A stretch of DNA of 64,000 nucleotides from Ascaphus truei (taxonomy: Eukaryota; Chordata; Amphibia; Anura; Ascaphidae): positions 9,348,864 to 9,412,863 of the forward strand of contig CM071574.1 of the NCBI GenBank assembly GCA_036426205.1, written 5' to 3'. Numbering within the stretch: position 1 is the first letter of the stretch; each line of letters starts with the position of its first letter. Under the pieces are notes generated by a model. That model had not been told where the DNA came from, did not search any database, and worked only from the letters and a program-made list of their open reading frames with translations. Both the position numbers and the translations under genes were made by a program. Below, one piece after another: positions 1 through 12,729 of the stretch.

Positions 1-925
1 CTCCCCCCTATCTTCGGAAACCAGAATTCCCATCTGGATGATCTCGTAATCAATTTGGTCAATTTCAGGACCTAAATATTAGAATGGTTGCAGATCTTCT
101 GAAGAAAGAGGAAATTCTGTCCTTCCAAGAGCTCCAAGATAAGTATCGCTCACACGACCTTCACCTGTTTAAATTTTTACAAATCAGACATTTTATCCGA
201 GCCCTCTCCCAAAACGCCGAATTTCCCGCCCTGACCAAATTTGAATCCCTCTGCCTCAAAGGCGAATACCAAAAAGGACTTATATCCGAGATATACAGAG
301 GGATGGAGTCGATACTCCCCCACTTCCCCCCCCCCCCCGTCCCATTCCTATATGCAAAAGTGGGCTGCTGATCTTAAACTTCAGATGGACATGGAGGACT
401 GGGAGGATGTCTGGGAATCAGCTACCAAAACGTCAATTTGTACCATAACAAAACAAAACATTAATAAAATCCTATTCCAATGGTACCTGACCCCGAGCAG
501 ACTGAGCCAGATCTTCCCCGGCACACCAGACCTGTGCTGGAAGGGATGTGGTCAAAAGGGAGACATGGCCCACATTTGGTGGTTATGTCCTGAAATCCAA
601 AAGTTCTGGACCAGAATTCAGAAACTTCTCCATGAAACCCTTGGACTGGAAGTCCCACTTGACCCCCTGTCCCACCATCTTCCATCAGCCCACCCCCCTC
701 CCATGCCCCCCCCCTCCCTTCTCTCTCTGTTTATCCCATCTCTCCCCCTCCCTTTGTCTCACCTTTAACCTATCTCTTAAAGAAAACAATTTATTGGATT
801 GACTTGTATAACCATTAGTCATATGCCTATGACTGCCCTGCTAATTATGAAATGCTATTATCTTCTGTATTTCTGTTACAAGTCCCCAATAAAGGAAAAA
901 GATTGTTTAAAAAACAAAAAAAAAG
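1..925 (+). mobile_element. 3' end of an L1-like non-LTR retrotransposon, decayed
   Basis: The remnant encodes the C-terminal part of an L1/Tx1-like ORF2, after the reverse transcriptase. Frame 3 from 84 reads DLLKKEEILSFQELQDKY. Reading then moves to frame 1 near the C run at about 329-341 (MQKWAADLKLQMDMEDW). It continues through KILFQWYLTPSRL to a zinc-knuckle-like Cx3Cx7Hx4C motif at about 535-590 (CWKGC ... HIWWLC). The upstream part has a stop at 39-41 and a frameshift, so the copy is not functional. A pyrimidine-rich 3' UTR follows, with AATAAA near 889 and an A-rich tail to about 923. The endonuclease and reverse transcriptase domains lie outside the window or are lost. Confidence 0.8.
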
Positions 926-2075
926 AGTGACAATCCTGGGTGAGGGGATTGCTGTATTAAATAATCATTATGGTGTGCCCAGTCATGGAGAAGATGTGTA
1001 AGAACATCAGGGCACACGGACTTAGCAAAAAGAGAAATTTCATGCAGCCAAAGAAACCAACGTTTCGACTGCCACACAGTCTGTATCACGGTGAGAGCTG
1101 AGTCCCTGTGCCCTGATGTTCTCATACTTGTTCATGATTCCTTGGGATTTGCAGAACTTTCCCAGCAGCTGGGAGCACCGGCATATTGAATTCTGAGACC
1201 TTGGAGAAGACTCAAGTTTGTTGCAGGACTATTCAGCTGTAATGGTGTCAGTTAAATTATTATAACTCTATAACCCTACTGTATATTTGAACCATTCATT
1301 TAAGGCATTTCTATACTCTTTTGCTTTAATATGACTATTTATTAGTTACACACAAATGCTGTATATGCGTTTTCAAAACTGCATGAGATGCAATCTTGTT
1401 TTGCTTGATAGTGGGAAGTACGGCTCACTGCTGATATACAACATATGTTACTTTTATAATCAGCTGGTTGAGTTGCCGAGTGATTTGGTACAGTATCTTC
1501 CCAATGCTTTCTAGTGTCGTTTTAATGATATGGTTCACACAACCTTATGCTCCAATGTATTCTTCATCGGTGTGATGGCGTGAAAAAAAAACAAAAAATA
1601 ACAGGCTAATTAGTGAGCATCTACCATTGGAATGATAAGCTTGTAGACTGGAAATATACATAATGCCACTAATAGATATAGCAGCTACATGTAATCTCTC
1701 ATTTACAAACATCGTTATTATATTTTGTACTGCACCTACAAAACAAAATCTGCATACATTTCATTTCTACGTGTCACTCTGTTGAATAGAGGAGAACATT
1801 TTGAAGCAATGTCAGGTTTCAGACTGAACAGAAAATGTGATTTGTCTTGGCCCCAATATTAAACATAAAATGTAAAAAGAAGTACTGTATGTAATATACA
1901 GTAACTGTGTTATGGCCATATCCTTGTCCTGGACATGTGGTGACTCTTTTAAATATGTACAGTACTGTGCACTTTTATATTATAACATTTAAACATTTAA
2001 ATAATGCTACTATGATCTGTTAAGAGCTATGTGTTTGTAATGTAAATGCTGTTATTACAGGTTCCCTTACATAAA

Positions 2076-2077
<2 letters not shown>
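926..2077. other. Unassigned AT-rich stretch
   Basis: No gene is visible. A weak inverted similarity spans about 1000-1130 (the CATCAGGGCACA / TGTGCCCTGATG pair) and flanks an AACGTTTCG motif, so a small foldback repeat is likely there. The rest shows nothing recognisable. Confidence 0.5.

Positions 2078-2126
<49 letters not shown>
2078..2126. repeat. (TA)n microsatellite
   Basis: An almost perfect alternating TA run of about 45 bp. Confidence 0.95.
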
Positions 2127-2127
<1 letters not shown>

Positions 2128-3390
2128 TACTGCAACACATATCCTAGCCATAAAGTGCTTGAAGCTTGACCCATGAGATTGTGCTGTGTGAACAATACAA
2201 GGACACAAGACATGCAAACACCAGATCAGAGCACAGAGTCCTTCAAGTCCTGTATTCTGCCTCTATAGTGGCCAGATCTGGAGACTCTGGGGGATTGTAC
2301 ACATCAAGGCATCTTTGGGTAATAAATAAAACCACTGTTACACACAAGCTGCTGCTGTCATTATGAGCACTGCCCTGCCAAGACTGTTTGATAATGAATG
2401 TATCTAGATTTTACTCTTTCTGCTGGAGCACATATTCTGCCATATTACTGGCTACTTAATGTAACATTGACCTAAATCAATGTCACATTAATAGTCACAC
2501 TGTATCCACCAAGGACAGTAAAGTAACATTAAACCATGTTTTTGCCTATAAAGAGTGTATAATGTACATGAGTGCTAATGAGGTGCAAATGTTATGCAAA
2601 TGAGGTATTATTATGTCATCTTGTATTCAGTACAGGCCGCTAAGGTTAATGCAGGCACTTAAAGTTACATTATTTAGGTCAGAGGTAAACTCAGTGTTAC
2701 TCCCATCCAGACCCTGAAAGAGAGCTTTTGCAATGTCTGGATGGGTATAACAGTTACCCAGAAAGAGGTTCACATCCCACAGATCTATGTGCAAATAAAT
2801 ATCAAGAATAATTCAATATCTCATCATGTATAAAAAAAAAATATTTGTGACTTCTAACAGTATTAATGTGCAAAGGAAAAAATGTGACTTATCACCAAGG
2901 CTAAATTATGTTAAAAAGTGTGATTGTGTCAGATACAATAGTGTGAAAAGGTGATCAAATTATTGCTCAAACCCTCCAATGAGAACTGTTTCCTAAAATT
3001 CCCTCTATATTACTATTGTGTTTCTCTTTCTTTATTCTGGGTGACATCTTAGGCTCCCCCTGAATTTTGGAGAGAAGGTGGATGGGTATAATGCCACAGT
3101 TAGGCATGATAATACTAACATAGCATTATTTCTCTCACTCCACACCAGCCCTATTTCAAGGTCTGGATAGGTTTAATGCCAAGACTTACACAATGTCACC
3201 TTATTGTCAGATAACATAACACTATCCTACAATAACCTTACGTTAAGCCTATTCGAATGAGATCTAGCATTGTTTTTGCATGTAATTAGCTTTGTGGTTA
3301 CGGTGTTAAGTCAGGAAACATAATGTCCGTTCCTGTTTTGGTAACGTCACTTTCTGTTCCCTTATTTAACGGAGCTCAGTGTATCTAGAC
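2127..3390. other. Unassigned AT-rich stretch with a short inverted repeat
   Basis: No coding signal is visible. A local hairpin pairs CCCATCCAGAC (about 2702) with GTCTGGATGGG (about 2736), and a related GTCTGGATAGG occurs near 3161. This is probably a small degraded repeat. Confidence 0.4.
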
Positions 3391-3598
3391 CAGGAGTGGG
3401 CAACTCCAGTCCTTGAGGGCCATCAACAGGTCAGGCTTTCAGAATATCCCTGCTTCAGCACAGGTGGCTCAACCAGTCCGTGTTTCAGGACAGGTGGCCT
3501 TTCACTGAGCCACTGATTGAGCCACCTGTGCTGACGCAGGGATATCCTGAAAACCTGACCTGTTAGTTTCCCTTGAGGACTGGAGTTGTCAACCCCGG
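3391..3598. mobile_element. hAT-type foldback MITE with 8-bp target duplication
   Basis: A non-autonomous, almost fully palindromic element. The left end is CAGGAGTGGGCAACTCCAG and the right end is the complement of CCGGGGTTGACAACTCCAG. Each arm carries the family motifs (ACAGGTCAGG, GGATATCC, CAGCACAGGTGGCTCA). It is flanked by the 8-bp duplication ATCTAGAC at 3383-3390 and 3599-3606. Eight-base duplications and CAGGGGT-like ends are hallmarks of hAT transposons. Other members lie at 33935, 35060, 40213 and 49447, in both copies of the 3-kb duplication, and as a fragment at 55057. Confidence 0.85.
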
Positions 3599-3606
3599 AT
3601 CTAGAC

Positions 3607-5377
3607 CCAAGTATGTTGAAAAGAGTACATATAATACTGGAGTAATTTTAGTACTGGAGCAAAATACTGGTAAATGACCACTAACGTGTATATTATCATG
3701 CACAACACCTGAATATACATCTTATATTTCTCAACAAAATTATACAATAATGAAATAAGGAAAAAGTCCACTATTTATTTACAAACCGAATATAACACAT
3801 TTGCGGCATAATGATTAAAGTGACCTTTTTGTGATTGCAATGTTTCTGTGCAGCAGTGCTGCAACAATATATACAGGTATCTTGAATGCAAATTTGTGGA
3901 TGTTAAAGGTTTCTGGGCAGATTTAGCTGGCCATTTACCAATGTTGAATGTTTTTCTATTTTTATTCAATTAAACTGCAACAGTGACCCGATCAGCACTA
4001 TTGCAGTATAATGAATGAACCCCAATGAGTTGAATACAAACAAAACCAGGCATTTGTCAAGCACTTAAATCAGTTAACATATTCTGCTTTGACATCTTCA
4101 CTAGCCCTGTGCACTGTGCTAGCTGATTAAGGTATTGGAGATGAGTGAATGGCTTCAACGTTGCTTTGCACATTTTTTTCATTTTTTTTAATTTATTTCA
4201 CATATTCACAAAAAGTTTAGCAAAAATTCAAAAACTGCTTAAAATTCTGACAGTCACCAATTTTCTTCATCCCTTCCCATGTGCATTTTGTGATACTGGC
4301 ATTATATAAAGGGTTAGTTGGCCTAAATGTAGAGTCATATTATTGGCAGGTTGGCTTTTAGCGCATGGCTGAATTTTTCTGTTGCGAGTTTTGCCATTTT
4401 GAATATCTTATTTCTCCAATAAAAAACTGCACATTTTCTCCTGGTTTGCCAACTTCCACAAAACAAAGTGTACATTTGTAATAGACACATTCAATTCATT
4501 CAGATCAAGTAGAATTAGGTCTTGAACGGTGTTTCCCCAATTTTCATTCCACTTTTGCTTCAATTGTTCATTCCCCAGTGGTGTGTTATGTTTGTATGTA
4601 TTGTTTGAGCTCTTATTTACACCTGTATTATTTTATTAACCCCTCACCGGGCCTGCAATGTTTTTCATATAAATAAACTACAGTAATAATATTAGTTAAC
4701 ATCAGCCAAATCACTTTGTATGTTGCCTTTTTCGTCCTTTTCACCCTCTTGCTTACAGTTTTAACGCAAGTAGTATGGTGCTACATGTATTTGATCAGAG
4801 GTTGTGCTGTTGTTTTTCCTCCAGTGCGTAGTCAGTTACAATGGGTAAAATGTTACTGAGTAAACCACTCTGGGATAATTGGAGGGCAGTGTATTTTTCA
4901 TGGTCTCCAGCAATAAATTCAGAGACAAGCAGTTCTGAAAATATTACAACCTGAGGTTCTAATCAATCAAATCACAGACAGCCCAGATAATGAGGTTATA
5001 GAACATGTGCTGGGTCCCGAGGACCTTTTGTAACACATGGTCTCCGACTGTTCATCTGTCTTTCATTTCCATAAACCTATTCTGTCACTTACAAGTTACA
5101 GGCACCGATGTTTTGCCCTGGTCCGAAGAAATGAATGATTGTGTTACCACTTAAGCGTCCAGAGCAAATGTTGTCAAATATAAATATATTTTAAATGGTC
5201 TAATGTCTGGAAATAGTTACGCAATGTTTGAGTAGGATGCAGATTGCACAGTGTATGCCGGACATCAAAGCTCTAAAAATAATGAGTAATACAATAAAAG
5301 ACACAATTGTTTAGAAATGCATAATACTGCCACTCACCTCCCTCCCCCAACTCCCTCCCCCCCCCACCCGCCAAATA
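3607..5377. other. Unassigned AT-rich stretch
   Basis: No open frame of interest, RNA gene or recognised repeat was seen. A C-rich run at 5338-5370 lies just before the next element. Confidence 0.5.
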
Positions 5378-6844
5378 GGGTTTCCAGGTGACTTGTCCCA
5401 AAATACTGGACACAATGTTGAAAGGTGCGACGTGTGCGAGAATCGTTGGTGGGGAAGAATGTTATTTATAAATGACCTGACTGTTACGTAATTTTTTCTA
5501 AATTTCTCTCCAAGTATTCACCAATTGCACCAATTTATATTCTGTTTCGTAAAAAATCTGGGAAGGATTCTTGGGAGGGAGCGCCCTTCCGAGGATTTTT
5601 TTTTAGGAAATAGAATATGAAATAGTGCAAATTGATGCAAATTGGTGCACGCTTGGGGGGGGAAATTTAGAACAAATTATGTAATGGCCAGATCATTTAG
5701 AAATAACTGACTTGCAGTCATACTGTACATGGTGAGCAATACTAATCTTAATGCTCCTCCCACAAATTCCAAGATTATTGCACCCCTCCTCATCCTCTCT
5801 CTCTCCCCTTATCCTCTCACCGTCCCACCCCCCTCATCCTCTCACCCCTCCCCTCCTCCTCCCCCCTCCCCCCCCCCTCCTCCCCCCTCCCCCCCCCTTC
5901 ACCCTCTCTCTTCCCCCCTTCATCCTCTCTTCCACCCCCTTCATCCTCTCTCATCCCCCTCCCTTCATCCACTCTCATCCCCCCTCCCTTCATCCTCTCA
6001 CCCCCACTTCATTCTCTCTCAACCCCTCCCTTCATCCTCTCTCCAACCCCTCCCTTCATCCTCTCTCACCCCCGCTCACCCCCCCCCCCAGAATTATTAT
6101 CAGCCCCACAGGACGCCAAAGGGAAAAACAACACCCACAAAACAATACAAGTACAAAAATACAACACACACCGGACACCAAAACAGAACAAACACAAACA
6201 CTCTCTCACACTCCATGCTTTTTCTCCTTCTTTGGCCCCAGCCCCCGCAGGCTCTGCCCCTCCTCCCTGATTGGCTGCTGCTGTTATAATGCAGCAAAAT
6301 CAGGAATGGATGGAAAGCTGCCTCAGGCCCAGCAGCACCAAGCGCCAGCCTCTCTCCTTCCCTGGGGGAATACCCGCAATGGCGATTATAGGGTTGCCGG
6401 TCGGTTCTCTGCATGTGCACTGGCTCTAGTAGTTTATGGGAGCTACCCCACGCGCTGCGCAATTGCCGGCAAGTAGAGGGCAGCATATCTCTAGGTTGAC
6501 AGAAAAATCGGTGTGTTTGAGGGATGCCCGTGACGTCAGCACATGTGAGCTGGTTCAGCCCAATGAGGATGAACCAGCTTCGGTGATGCCCTCCCCACCC
6601 CCACCGCTCATGCGTCTACAGTTCCATGCAAGCCAAGTTACCAAATCGCTTGGGCTGCAGGAGGCGTGTGCGGGGCTTGCGCGCTGTTCACACAGCGAGC
6701 AGCGCAGGAACCAATACTCCCAGCCTAAACTCAAGAGAGGTAATACCGGAACACATACATAGTCGGTATTATCTTCATTTTTAACGGACCGAGTAGCCAA
6801 ATATCCGGTTGTCCGGTTCAATACGGACAACCTGAGGAAACCCA
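5378..6844. mobile_element. MITE of the TAGGGTTNCCAGG family, expanded internally
   Basis: The left end (TAGGGTTTCCAGGTG at about 5376) and the complementary right end (CCTGAGGAAACCCATA to 6846) form terminal inverted repeats next to TA dinucleotides. Internal landmarks are shared with the elements at 28651 and 38560: CCGGTATT-type repeats, an ATTGGCTGCT block and a CTCCATGCTTTT block. This copy is far longer than the 28651 copy because a C-rich minisatellite has expanded inside it. Transposon superfamily not determined. Confidence 0.6.
5785..6090. repeat. C-rich minisatellite, unit about 17-20 bp
   Basis: Repeated variants of CCCCTCCCTTCATCCTCTCT. Two long open frames across it encode only proline- and serine-rich low-complexity peptide, so they are not taken as genes. 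Confidence 0.85.
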
Positions 6845-7040
6845 TACTGGCCCAACTCACCTCCAGTTCGTGGAAGCAGGAAACACGCATTGGCCCCCCA
6901 CTCATCCTCCTACACTCACAGTAAGTTACAGGCACTAAATATTGCAGAGGTTAAATAGCAGTGTGTGTAGGGGAGGGGTTCATGGGTTTTTAGTGTTGGG
7001 TGATGATGGAGGATGGGGGGGGGGTTAATGATAGTATTTA

Positions 7041-8180
7041 GTATGTATGTTCTATTCTTAGTTATATAGCACCCTTAATGTACATAGCGCTTCAACAGCA
7101 GTGTATATACACGCCGGACAATCATATAAAAACAATAACTATAATAACAGAACAGGGGAATACGCTCTTCAGACATAAAAGTCACACTTGGAAAGAGGAG
7201 TCCCTGCTCCGAAGAGCTTGCAATCTAATGGTAGGATAGGAAGAATATACAGAGACAGTTAGAGTAGAAGGGCATTGACTGGTATGCTTCTGTAAGGGGC
7301 CAAGCTTTATGTATCAGGTGATGAGTATACAGCCATGGAGACTCGCATATGCTGCTTTAAGCAGGGGTGGTGTTAAGGGTGCGAGAGAGAGGGTTGCTTA
7401 GATAACAGGGTTAGTTGAGAGGGAAGGGAATATCCAGAGTAGTGGGGCAGAAAGAGCAGAAAAGGAGAAGGGTTAAAGAGGGAGAAGGGTTAGATAAGAA
7501 GGGGAGGTAGAAAAGATGGTTAGAAAAGAAAAGATCCTGAGTGGAACGCAGCAGAGTCGAGGGATGGTGGGGTTATGCGGGACATTAGGGCTGAGATGTA
7601 AGGATGAGTGAGGAGTCAGAAGAGTGTGAAGCTTTAAAATGTGAGGAGGAGAAGGAGGAATTGAGTGCAAGATATGGGAATTTGATAGGAAGCCATGGAG
7701 AGTGATTTTCAGCAGGGGAGATGCCGAGACAGATTTTAGGAAAGGTGAGTATAGATTCTGGCTATGAGGACAGCAGCGATTAGGATAGATTGTAGGGGAG
7801 ACACGGTTGGAGGGCAGGAAGGGCCCCCTGACAGACAGGAGTTTAAATAATCAAGACGGAGGAAGGCGCGAGAGGAGAATGAGGAGCTGAGTCTGAGTTT
7901 TTAGAGTCGAGCAACGAGAGAAAGGGCGTATCTTTGTGATATTGCGGAGGAAAAAAGACGCGACGCAGGTTTTAGATAACATTTTGAATGTGACAGGAAG
8001 GATGTGAAAGAGGAGAGAGCTCGAGTGTGACACCCTAGGCATTGTGCTTGAGCTACTGGGGTGTATGATTGAACTTCCAACAGTATGTGGGAAGGTAGGG
8101 GTCAGTAGTGATAGTGATCGTAGGTGTGGATTGAAAAAAAAAGGGGATGAGTTTGGACTCAGTTTGAAGGTAAAAGACAC
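7041..8180. repeat. Long interspersed repeat with a TATAGCACC...ATAGCGCTT head
   Basis: The head (7049-7235) has the landmarks TTATATAGCACC, TACATAGCGCTTC and AGAGCTTGCAATCTAAT. Related heads lie on the - strand near 29925-30020 and on the + strand at 38920-39060. The purine-rich body to 8180 resembles a dispersed repeat I associate with frog genomes but cannot classify. Small indels are frequent. Confidence 0.55.
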
Positions 8181-8214
8181 TTGACTGCGGCTGAGTGTGA
8201 ATTGGGGGAGGCCT

Positions 8215-8400
8215 GGCTCATTCTGGTGGTCAGCCAGCTCCTTGTGAACTTGCGCAAGTCACTTTATCTCTTGTGCCTCAGGCACCAAAAAACATAGACT
8301 GTACAGCCCAGGGGCAGGGGCTGTGCCTGCAAAATGTCTCCGTTGTAAAAACGCATGTGCTATACAAGAAAATGCTATTATTATTAGTATGAGTGAGTCT
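8215..8400 (+). repeat. SINE- or LINE-tail-like interspersed repeat
   Basis: Landmarks are TTGCGCAAGTCACTTTATCTC, TGTGCCTGCAAAATGTCTC and CTATACAAGAAAATGCTATTATTATTA. A shorter copy of the same family lies in the opposite direction at 53733-53840. Class not determined. Confidence 0.6.
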
Positions 8401-8494
8401 GTTTTTAACCAATGTTTGAGTTTAAGTCGGTGGAGGGGAGGGTGGGTGGGTCGTGGGAAAGGGGTTAATAAGTTGTGCACTGCAGGAGGAGAGG

Positions 8495-8870
8495 AGGTAT
8501 CTGACAGGGGCCAAAGCAGCTTGAGGAGATTAATTGGGGAGTGGGTGTTGGGGGCAGGGGAGTGGGTTGTCTGAAACAGGGGCCCGAGTAGGGATGAGGG
8601 AGGCGGAATGGGGGATGTGGGTATCAGATAGGGGCCCAAAGCAGTTGGGAGGAGGTTAATTGGGGAGGGGGTACTGAGCCAGGGGACAAGTAGTTGTTGT
8701 GAGGATCACCCGTCCCGCGGTACTTCACAGGGGAGGAGTCTGTCCAGGGTATCGAGGGGGGTCTATACGAGCCGGTTAAGACTCCTTTATCATATCAGAG
8801 TACCCATATAGGTTTATCGGGGGTTTGGTGGGTTCTTGGGGTATCTGATAGGGCCCCAGTAGGGGGTGGG
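8495..8870. repeat. Degenerate G-rich tandem repeat
   Basis: Loosely repeated blocks contain TATCTGAYAGGGGCC, AAAGCAG, GGAGGTTAATTGGGGAG and GTGGG, roughly every 120-170 bp. The units are imprecise, so the boundaries are uncertain. Confidence 0.5.
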
Positions 8871-10514
8871 AGGCGAGGATTGAAACAGGCGGTGATATAT
8901 TCTAGAGTCCCGGTGATTGGGATAGGTGGCGCCGTGTTGCGTGGGTGATTGTGTGCTGTGCTAGGCCAGCAGAGTGCCCCTGACAAAAAGATGTAGTCCA
9001 AAGACGATCGGGTTCCTTCGCAGAGGCCGGGTTGTTGTAGACTGGGGCGTTGGATATTAGTGGAGGCTGATAGCCAGGCAGAAATCATGCAGAATTCGGG
9101 GACGCCCGGGGGAAGTGATGCGGACTGGGTTGTAGCGAAGGCACATGGGGTGACTTTCGCGTACATTGGGTGGCGTGAGGATATCCTTGGACTCTTGTGG
9201 ACGTGGCCGTTTGAGGAAGGATCTGGGACATGAAGTGGGAGACTGCTCCGAGGCGAGTTCCTGAGTACAAAAAAGGGAAGGGAAGGAGGGGATCAGAGAA
9301 TAGTGGTTGCAGTGTATAAGGGATAGGGGAAAGGGGAGGAGGTTTCGAGATCTGTCTATAGGCAATCTAGTTGGAACACTTGGTTTTGAGGGCAGGTCGC
9401 CAGAGGAATTACAGAGTAGACCGGATATCACCGTGGTTCTTGTGAGTCTCAGGTGGTTTAGACTTTTGTTGAGCCAGAGGGATTTTTTATTGAGCATGGG
9501 GAGATAAATAAGTGCGCGCAGGGGTGCCGCGTGATTCATTCAGATAATTGATCACACGGCCCAGCCAGACTCCGTGCGTGACGGGTTGGGTTTGATTTTG
9601 AAGTGGTCAGCTAATCTGAGATGGAGTAGCCTCAACTTGGGCGTGGCTGCTTATACGTAGTTTTGTAAAAGGTTCGGTCGAAGGTATCGAGCCATAAGCG
9701 GACTGCGCCACCTTACAGCAGAGTTAGTGGATTGTTTGAATTGAAAAAAGAATATCTCTGCGAACTTGAGTCGCGCATTTTGCCAGGACAAAAGCGCTTC
9801 AAGAGCATTGTGCTGCATTCTGGTGGGTTGATTTCGTGTCAGATTCATATGCGTGACGCAGACTTTGAACGGAAGCAGTTGGAGAACGTGCTGAGGATCT
9901 GGGTTGAATTGAAGTATTCCTTTTAATGGCTGGTTCTTCTCGCCCAACCCAGGGATATTGTATATGGATTCGTATCGTAGGGGTGGAAGGCTCCTGGGCT
10001 CAGCAATCCATGAACGGAATAAGAAGGGTTGGGTACAGATCTTGAGGCGCACCGTGGTATAGAAGTCGCGTAATCTTGAGGTTAGAAGGAGATGCCCTGC
10101 CCGACGTAATATAGCTATTAATGTAAGTGTTTTCTATAATTTGTCTTAGTGTCGTGTTTTGTTGGTTGTACTGACCGAAGATTGTAATGTTGTCCATCTG
10201 CTATCGACCCTTTAGGACTTGACGTATAACTTATTTGTCCACACTAAGTTCATTTATGGATATGATGATAATGATGTACATCTAAGGCTTAGACGGGGCC
10301 GAGTTACATCGCTCATTTTTCTCTGGCAGCCCGCGCGGGGTTGCCACCTGCGACTGAATGGCAACCCGGAGACAACATTTTAACATTTGCGCTTACTTCT
10401 TCGGCGGCGTCTCCCTGGCATCTTCTGGCACTGTTCAATATTCCTCCAATATCTACTCAACCGTCAATATGAGCCCGCTGCGCGTCACATGGTGCCGCGT
10501 TGCCATGACAATGG
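8871..10514. other. Unassigned, moderately G-rich stretch
   Basis: Several open frames of 60-160 codons occur on both strands, but none shows a domain, splice signals or sensible composition. Homopolymer and single-base irregularities suggest poor sequence quality. No gene is called. Confidence 0.4.
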
Positions 10515-10628
10515 CACACTAACAGTTCCTCTGGCAGCGCCGCGCAGCGCTGCACACTAATAGCTCCTCTGGCAGCCTGCACAGCACACTAACAGCTCCT
10601 CTGGCGCCCGCGTAGTGTTGCACACTAA
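10515..10628. repeat. ~36-bp minisatellite, clean units
   Basis: Three units and a partial fourth of CACACTAACAGCTCCTCTGG followed by CAGCCNGCGCAGYGCTG. The same unit resumes at 12813 after a 2.2-kb interruption. Confidence 0.85.
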
Positions 10629-11940
10629 GGGGGCTATGCACTAAGCAGCGATAAGTCTTTTTAAGTCACGAAATCCAAGGAGGGCCGGCGTCACATGGTA
10701 TTTCAGCCAATCAGAGTGTGGAATTGGTTCCCAAAATCTGATTGGTGAAATACCATGTGACGCCGGCTTCGTGACGTCATTAAAGGCAATGAAGCACAGC
10801 CATTCTAATTAGCTGGCATCATTCCCTTAAGTGACGTCATGTAAAAAAATAATTAATTAAGTCGGAACATGGTTTGAACAGCCAATCAGGTGGCTGTTAC
10901 CATTTGAGGCTAAAGTGATGTCACTAGCCATATTTAAGGCCGTGACGCCTCATTTGAGCCCAAGAAGCTGACGAGACAGCATCGGCTGGGATTTAACATG
11001 GGGTTATTTGGATTGACAGATGAGAAAGAGAAGATTAAAGAAGAACAAGAAATGGTTACAGATGAAGATAGAAGAAGGGGATTAAAGAAAGAAAAGAAAA
11101 AAGAAAAATGGGTGGGTACCTGATCCGGATCTTCATGGCGGATGGCATCGGATGCTGTTGGAGGCCTTCAAGGTACGTGAGCTTCCTGTTACCCCGGGAG
11201 TCGGAGGGCCACCGCTTCTATGGTAAGTAATATATAGAATGTTTGTAAATGTCTCTTTTTACAGGTGTTGCTCAAGGAGTGGATTGTGATTTTTTGGGGG
11301 AGGCACATTGACTGATAATATATTAATCAGTACCACTTTAGGGTACAGATTTAATACATTATTATTACATATTGGGGGGCATTTGTGGCTTCGTATTGTG
11401 TTGGTTTTTTTAATGTCAATTCTTATGTGGGATTTGATTGTTTGTATTTTTCCTGCTTAATGTAATAAAATGTTTGCGATTGGTGTTCGTTTGTAGTTAA
11501 TGTTGTATAATGTTAGCTAATGTGTTTTATGGTTCTTTCAGAGATTGTTTGAATGTATTTATTGTCTTTTAATGTTACATTTCATTAAGTTGTAGTAATT
11601 AATTGGTTTGATTGTTAGTGTTACTATTCATTTGAGTTGGTTTAGGAATTAATTGGTTCATAAGTTAATGGTTTGATTAATTCAGTTGATGTTGTTGTAC
11701 TGCTTGTATTGATGGTTAGCTGGCTGCTGTTTTTATTGACTTTATTAGGTATGCTAATGCGTGGATTAATAATGGCAAATAATCTATTATCCATATCTGA
11801 TAATAGTTATGTGCACATTATGTTACTGTATGTGTTAGGGGAGGGCGGGGAGGGGGTCGGTTGGGTGGAGGTGTATGATTGTTTGATAAATCTTTTTTAA
11901 TGTAGCCATGCTGTAAAATGGACTACAGTTCATCTCTCCT
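10629..11940 (+). mobile_element. Mobile-element-like segment with promoter-like 5' region
   Basis: The segment begins where the minisatellite stops. It holds a 31-bp near-perfect hairpin (10684-10714 with 10737-10767), two CCAAT boxes (about 10705 and 10880), two GTGACGTCAT CRE-type sites (10771, 10831) and a TATTTAA box at 10931. A short open frame runs from ATG 10998 to TGA 11121 and encodes a Lys/Glu-rich 41-residue peptide starting MGLFGLTDEKEK. Donor-like sites follow at 11173 (GTACGTGA) and 11223 (GTAAGTAA). The layout looks like the 5' end of a transcribed element. No transposase or polymerase was recognised; 11230-11940 is T-rich with no assigned content. Confidence 0.4.
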
Positions 11941-11941
11941 G

Positions 11942-12690
11942 TGACAGTAAGGCCTGGTAAGTTATGGGCATGCCAGCAGTATCATGGAGGTTTCCCTCAC
12001 ACCTGGTGAGGTGTCCCTATGTAAGGATGGGAGTGGCACATACTCTGAATCCATCCGTAATTAGTGATGTCAGAGTTGTGCCTGCCTCCAGAGGAATAAG
12101 GCACAGCACTGCTCTCAAAAGTTAGAGGTGTTGCGAGAGTGTTGCAGAGTTGAGTTTTATAGTGTTGGAGTAAGTAGAAGGCAGAAGTTGAGTACAGACT
12201 TGGAAGGAGGCGGCTCACTAGACTGTGACCAGGGACCTGGCACAGGGAATATCTCCCTGAGGGAGATAAGGAATCCACCAAAATGGGAAGAGATACCTTT
12301 CATAGGGAAGTGCGGTGAGCATGAGCGGGCTGAGCAACCAACCGCTGTGAGGGGCAGCTGGCCCACCGAACTCAATAAAGATGATCCTGTTCATCATATA
12401 CCTCGTGTGTGTAAGTGTGGAGTGATACACAGAGGAGGAGCTGCAAAAGAGGAGTTCCTCACCAGGACCACAAAGCGGACGCTGGGATCCTGATGAGGTG
12501 GAGGCGCTGCACTGGATATAGGTAGGACTCAAGTACACACCTCAGCTGCCTGTCTGGGTTGGGCAATCCCCACACAACATCATGCGGGGGGACTCAGGAG
12601 TCCTGTGGCCAACAGTGCCACCAAAGACACTATACTGTAATGGGGGGCTGGTAGACCACAGGGCCAATGTCACGATTGGGTGGGTCTCAG
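11942..12690 (+). mobile_element. LTR-like dispersed element, family member D
   Basis: This segment is homologous over its length to the reverse complement of 59700-60500. Shared landmarks are GGTAAGTTA, ATGCCAGCAGTA, ATCATGGAGG, TCCTGATGAGGTGGAGGCGC, ATATAGGTAGGACTC, CTCAGCTGCCTGTCTGG, GACTCAGGAGTCCTGT and GATTGGGTGGGTC. CTCAATAAAG at about 12370 may be a polyadenylation signal. Size, lack of coding sequence and that signal suggest a solo LTR. Clear terminal TG...CA ends and a target duplication were not established. Confidence 0.6.
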
Positions 12691-12729
12691 GCTAGGCTAA
12701 AGAAAACGTTATAATATACATTTTATTAT

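Noticed and set aside
5729..6476. 186- and 241-codon proline/serine-rich frames
   Set aside because: They are translations of a C-rich minisatellite in two frames at once; the repeat explains both.
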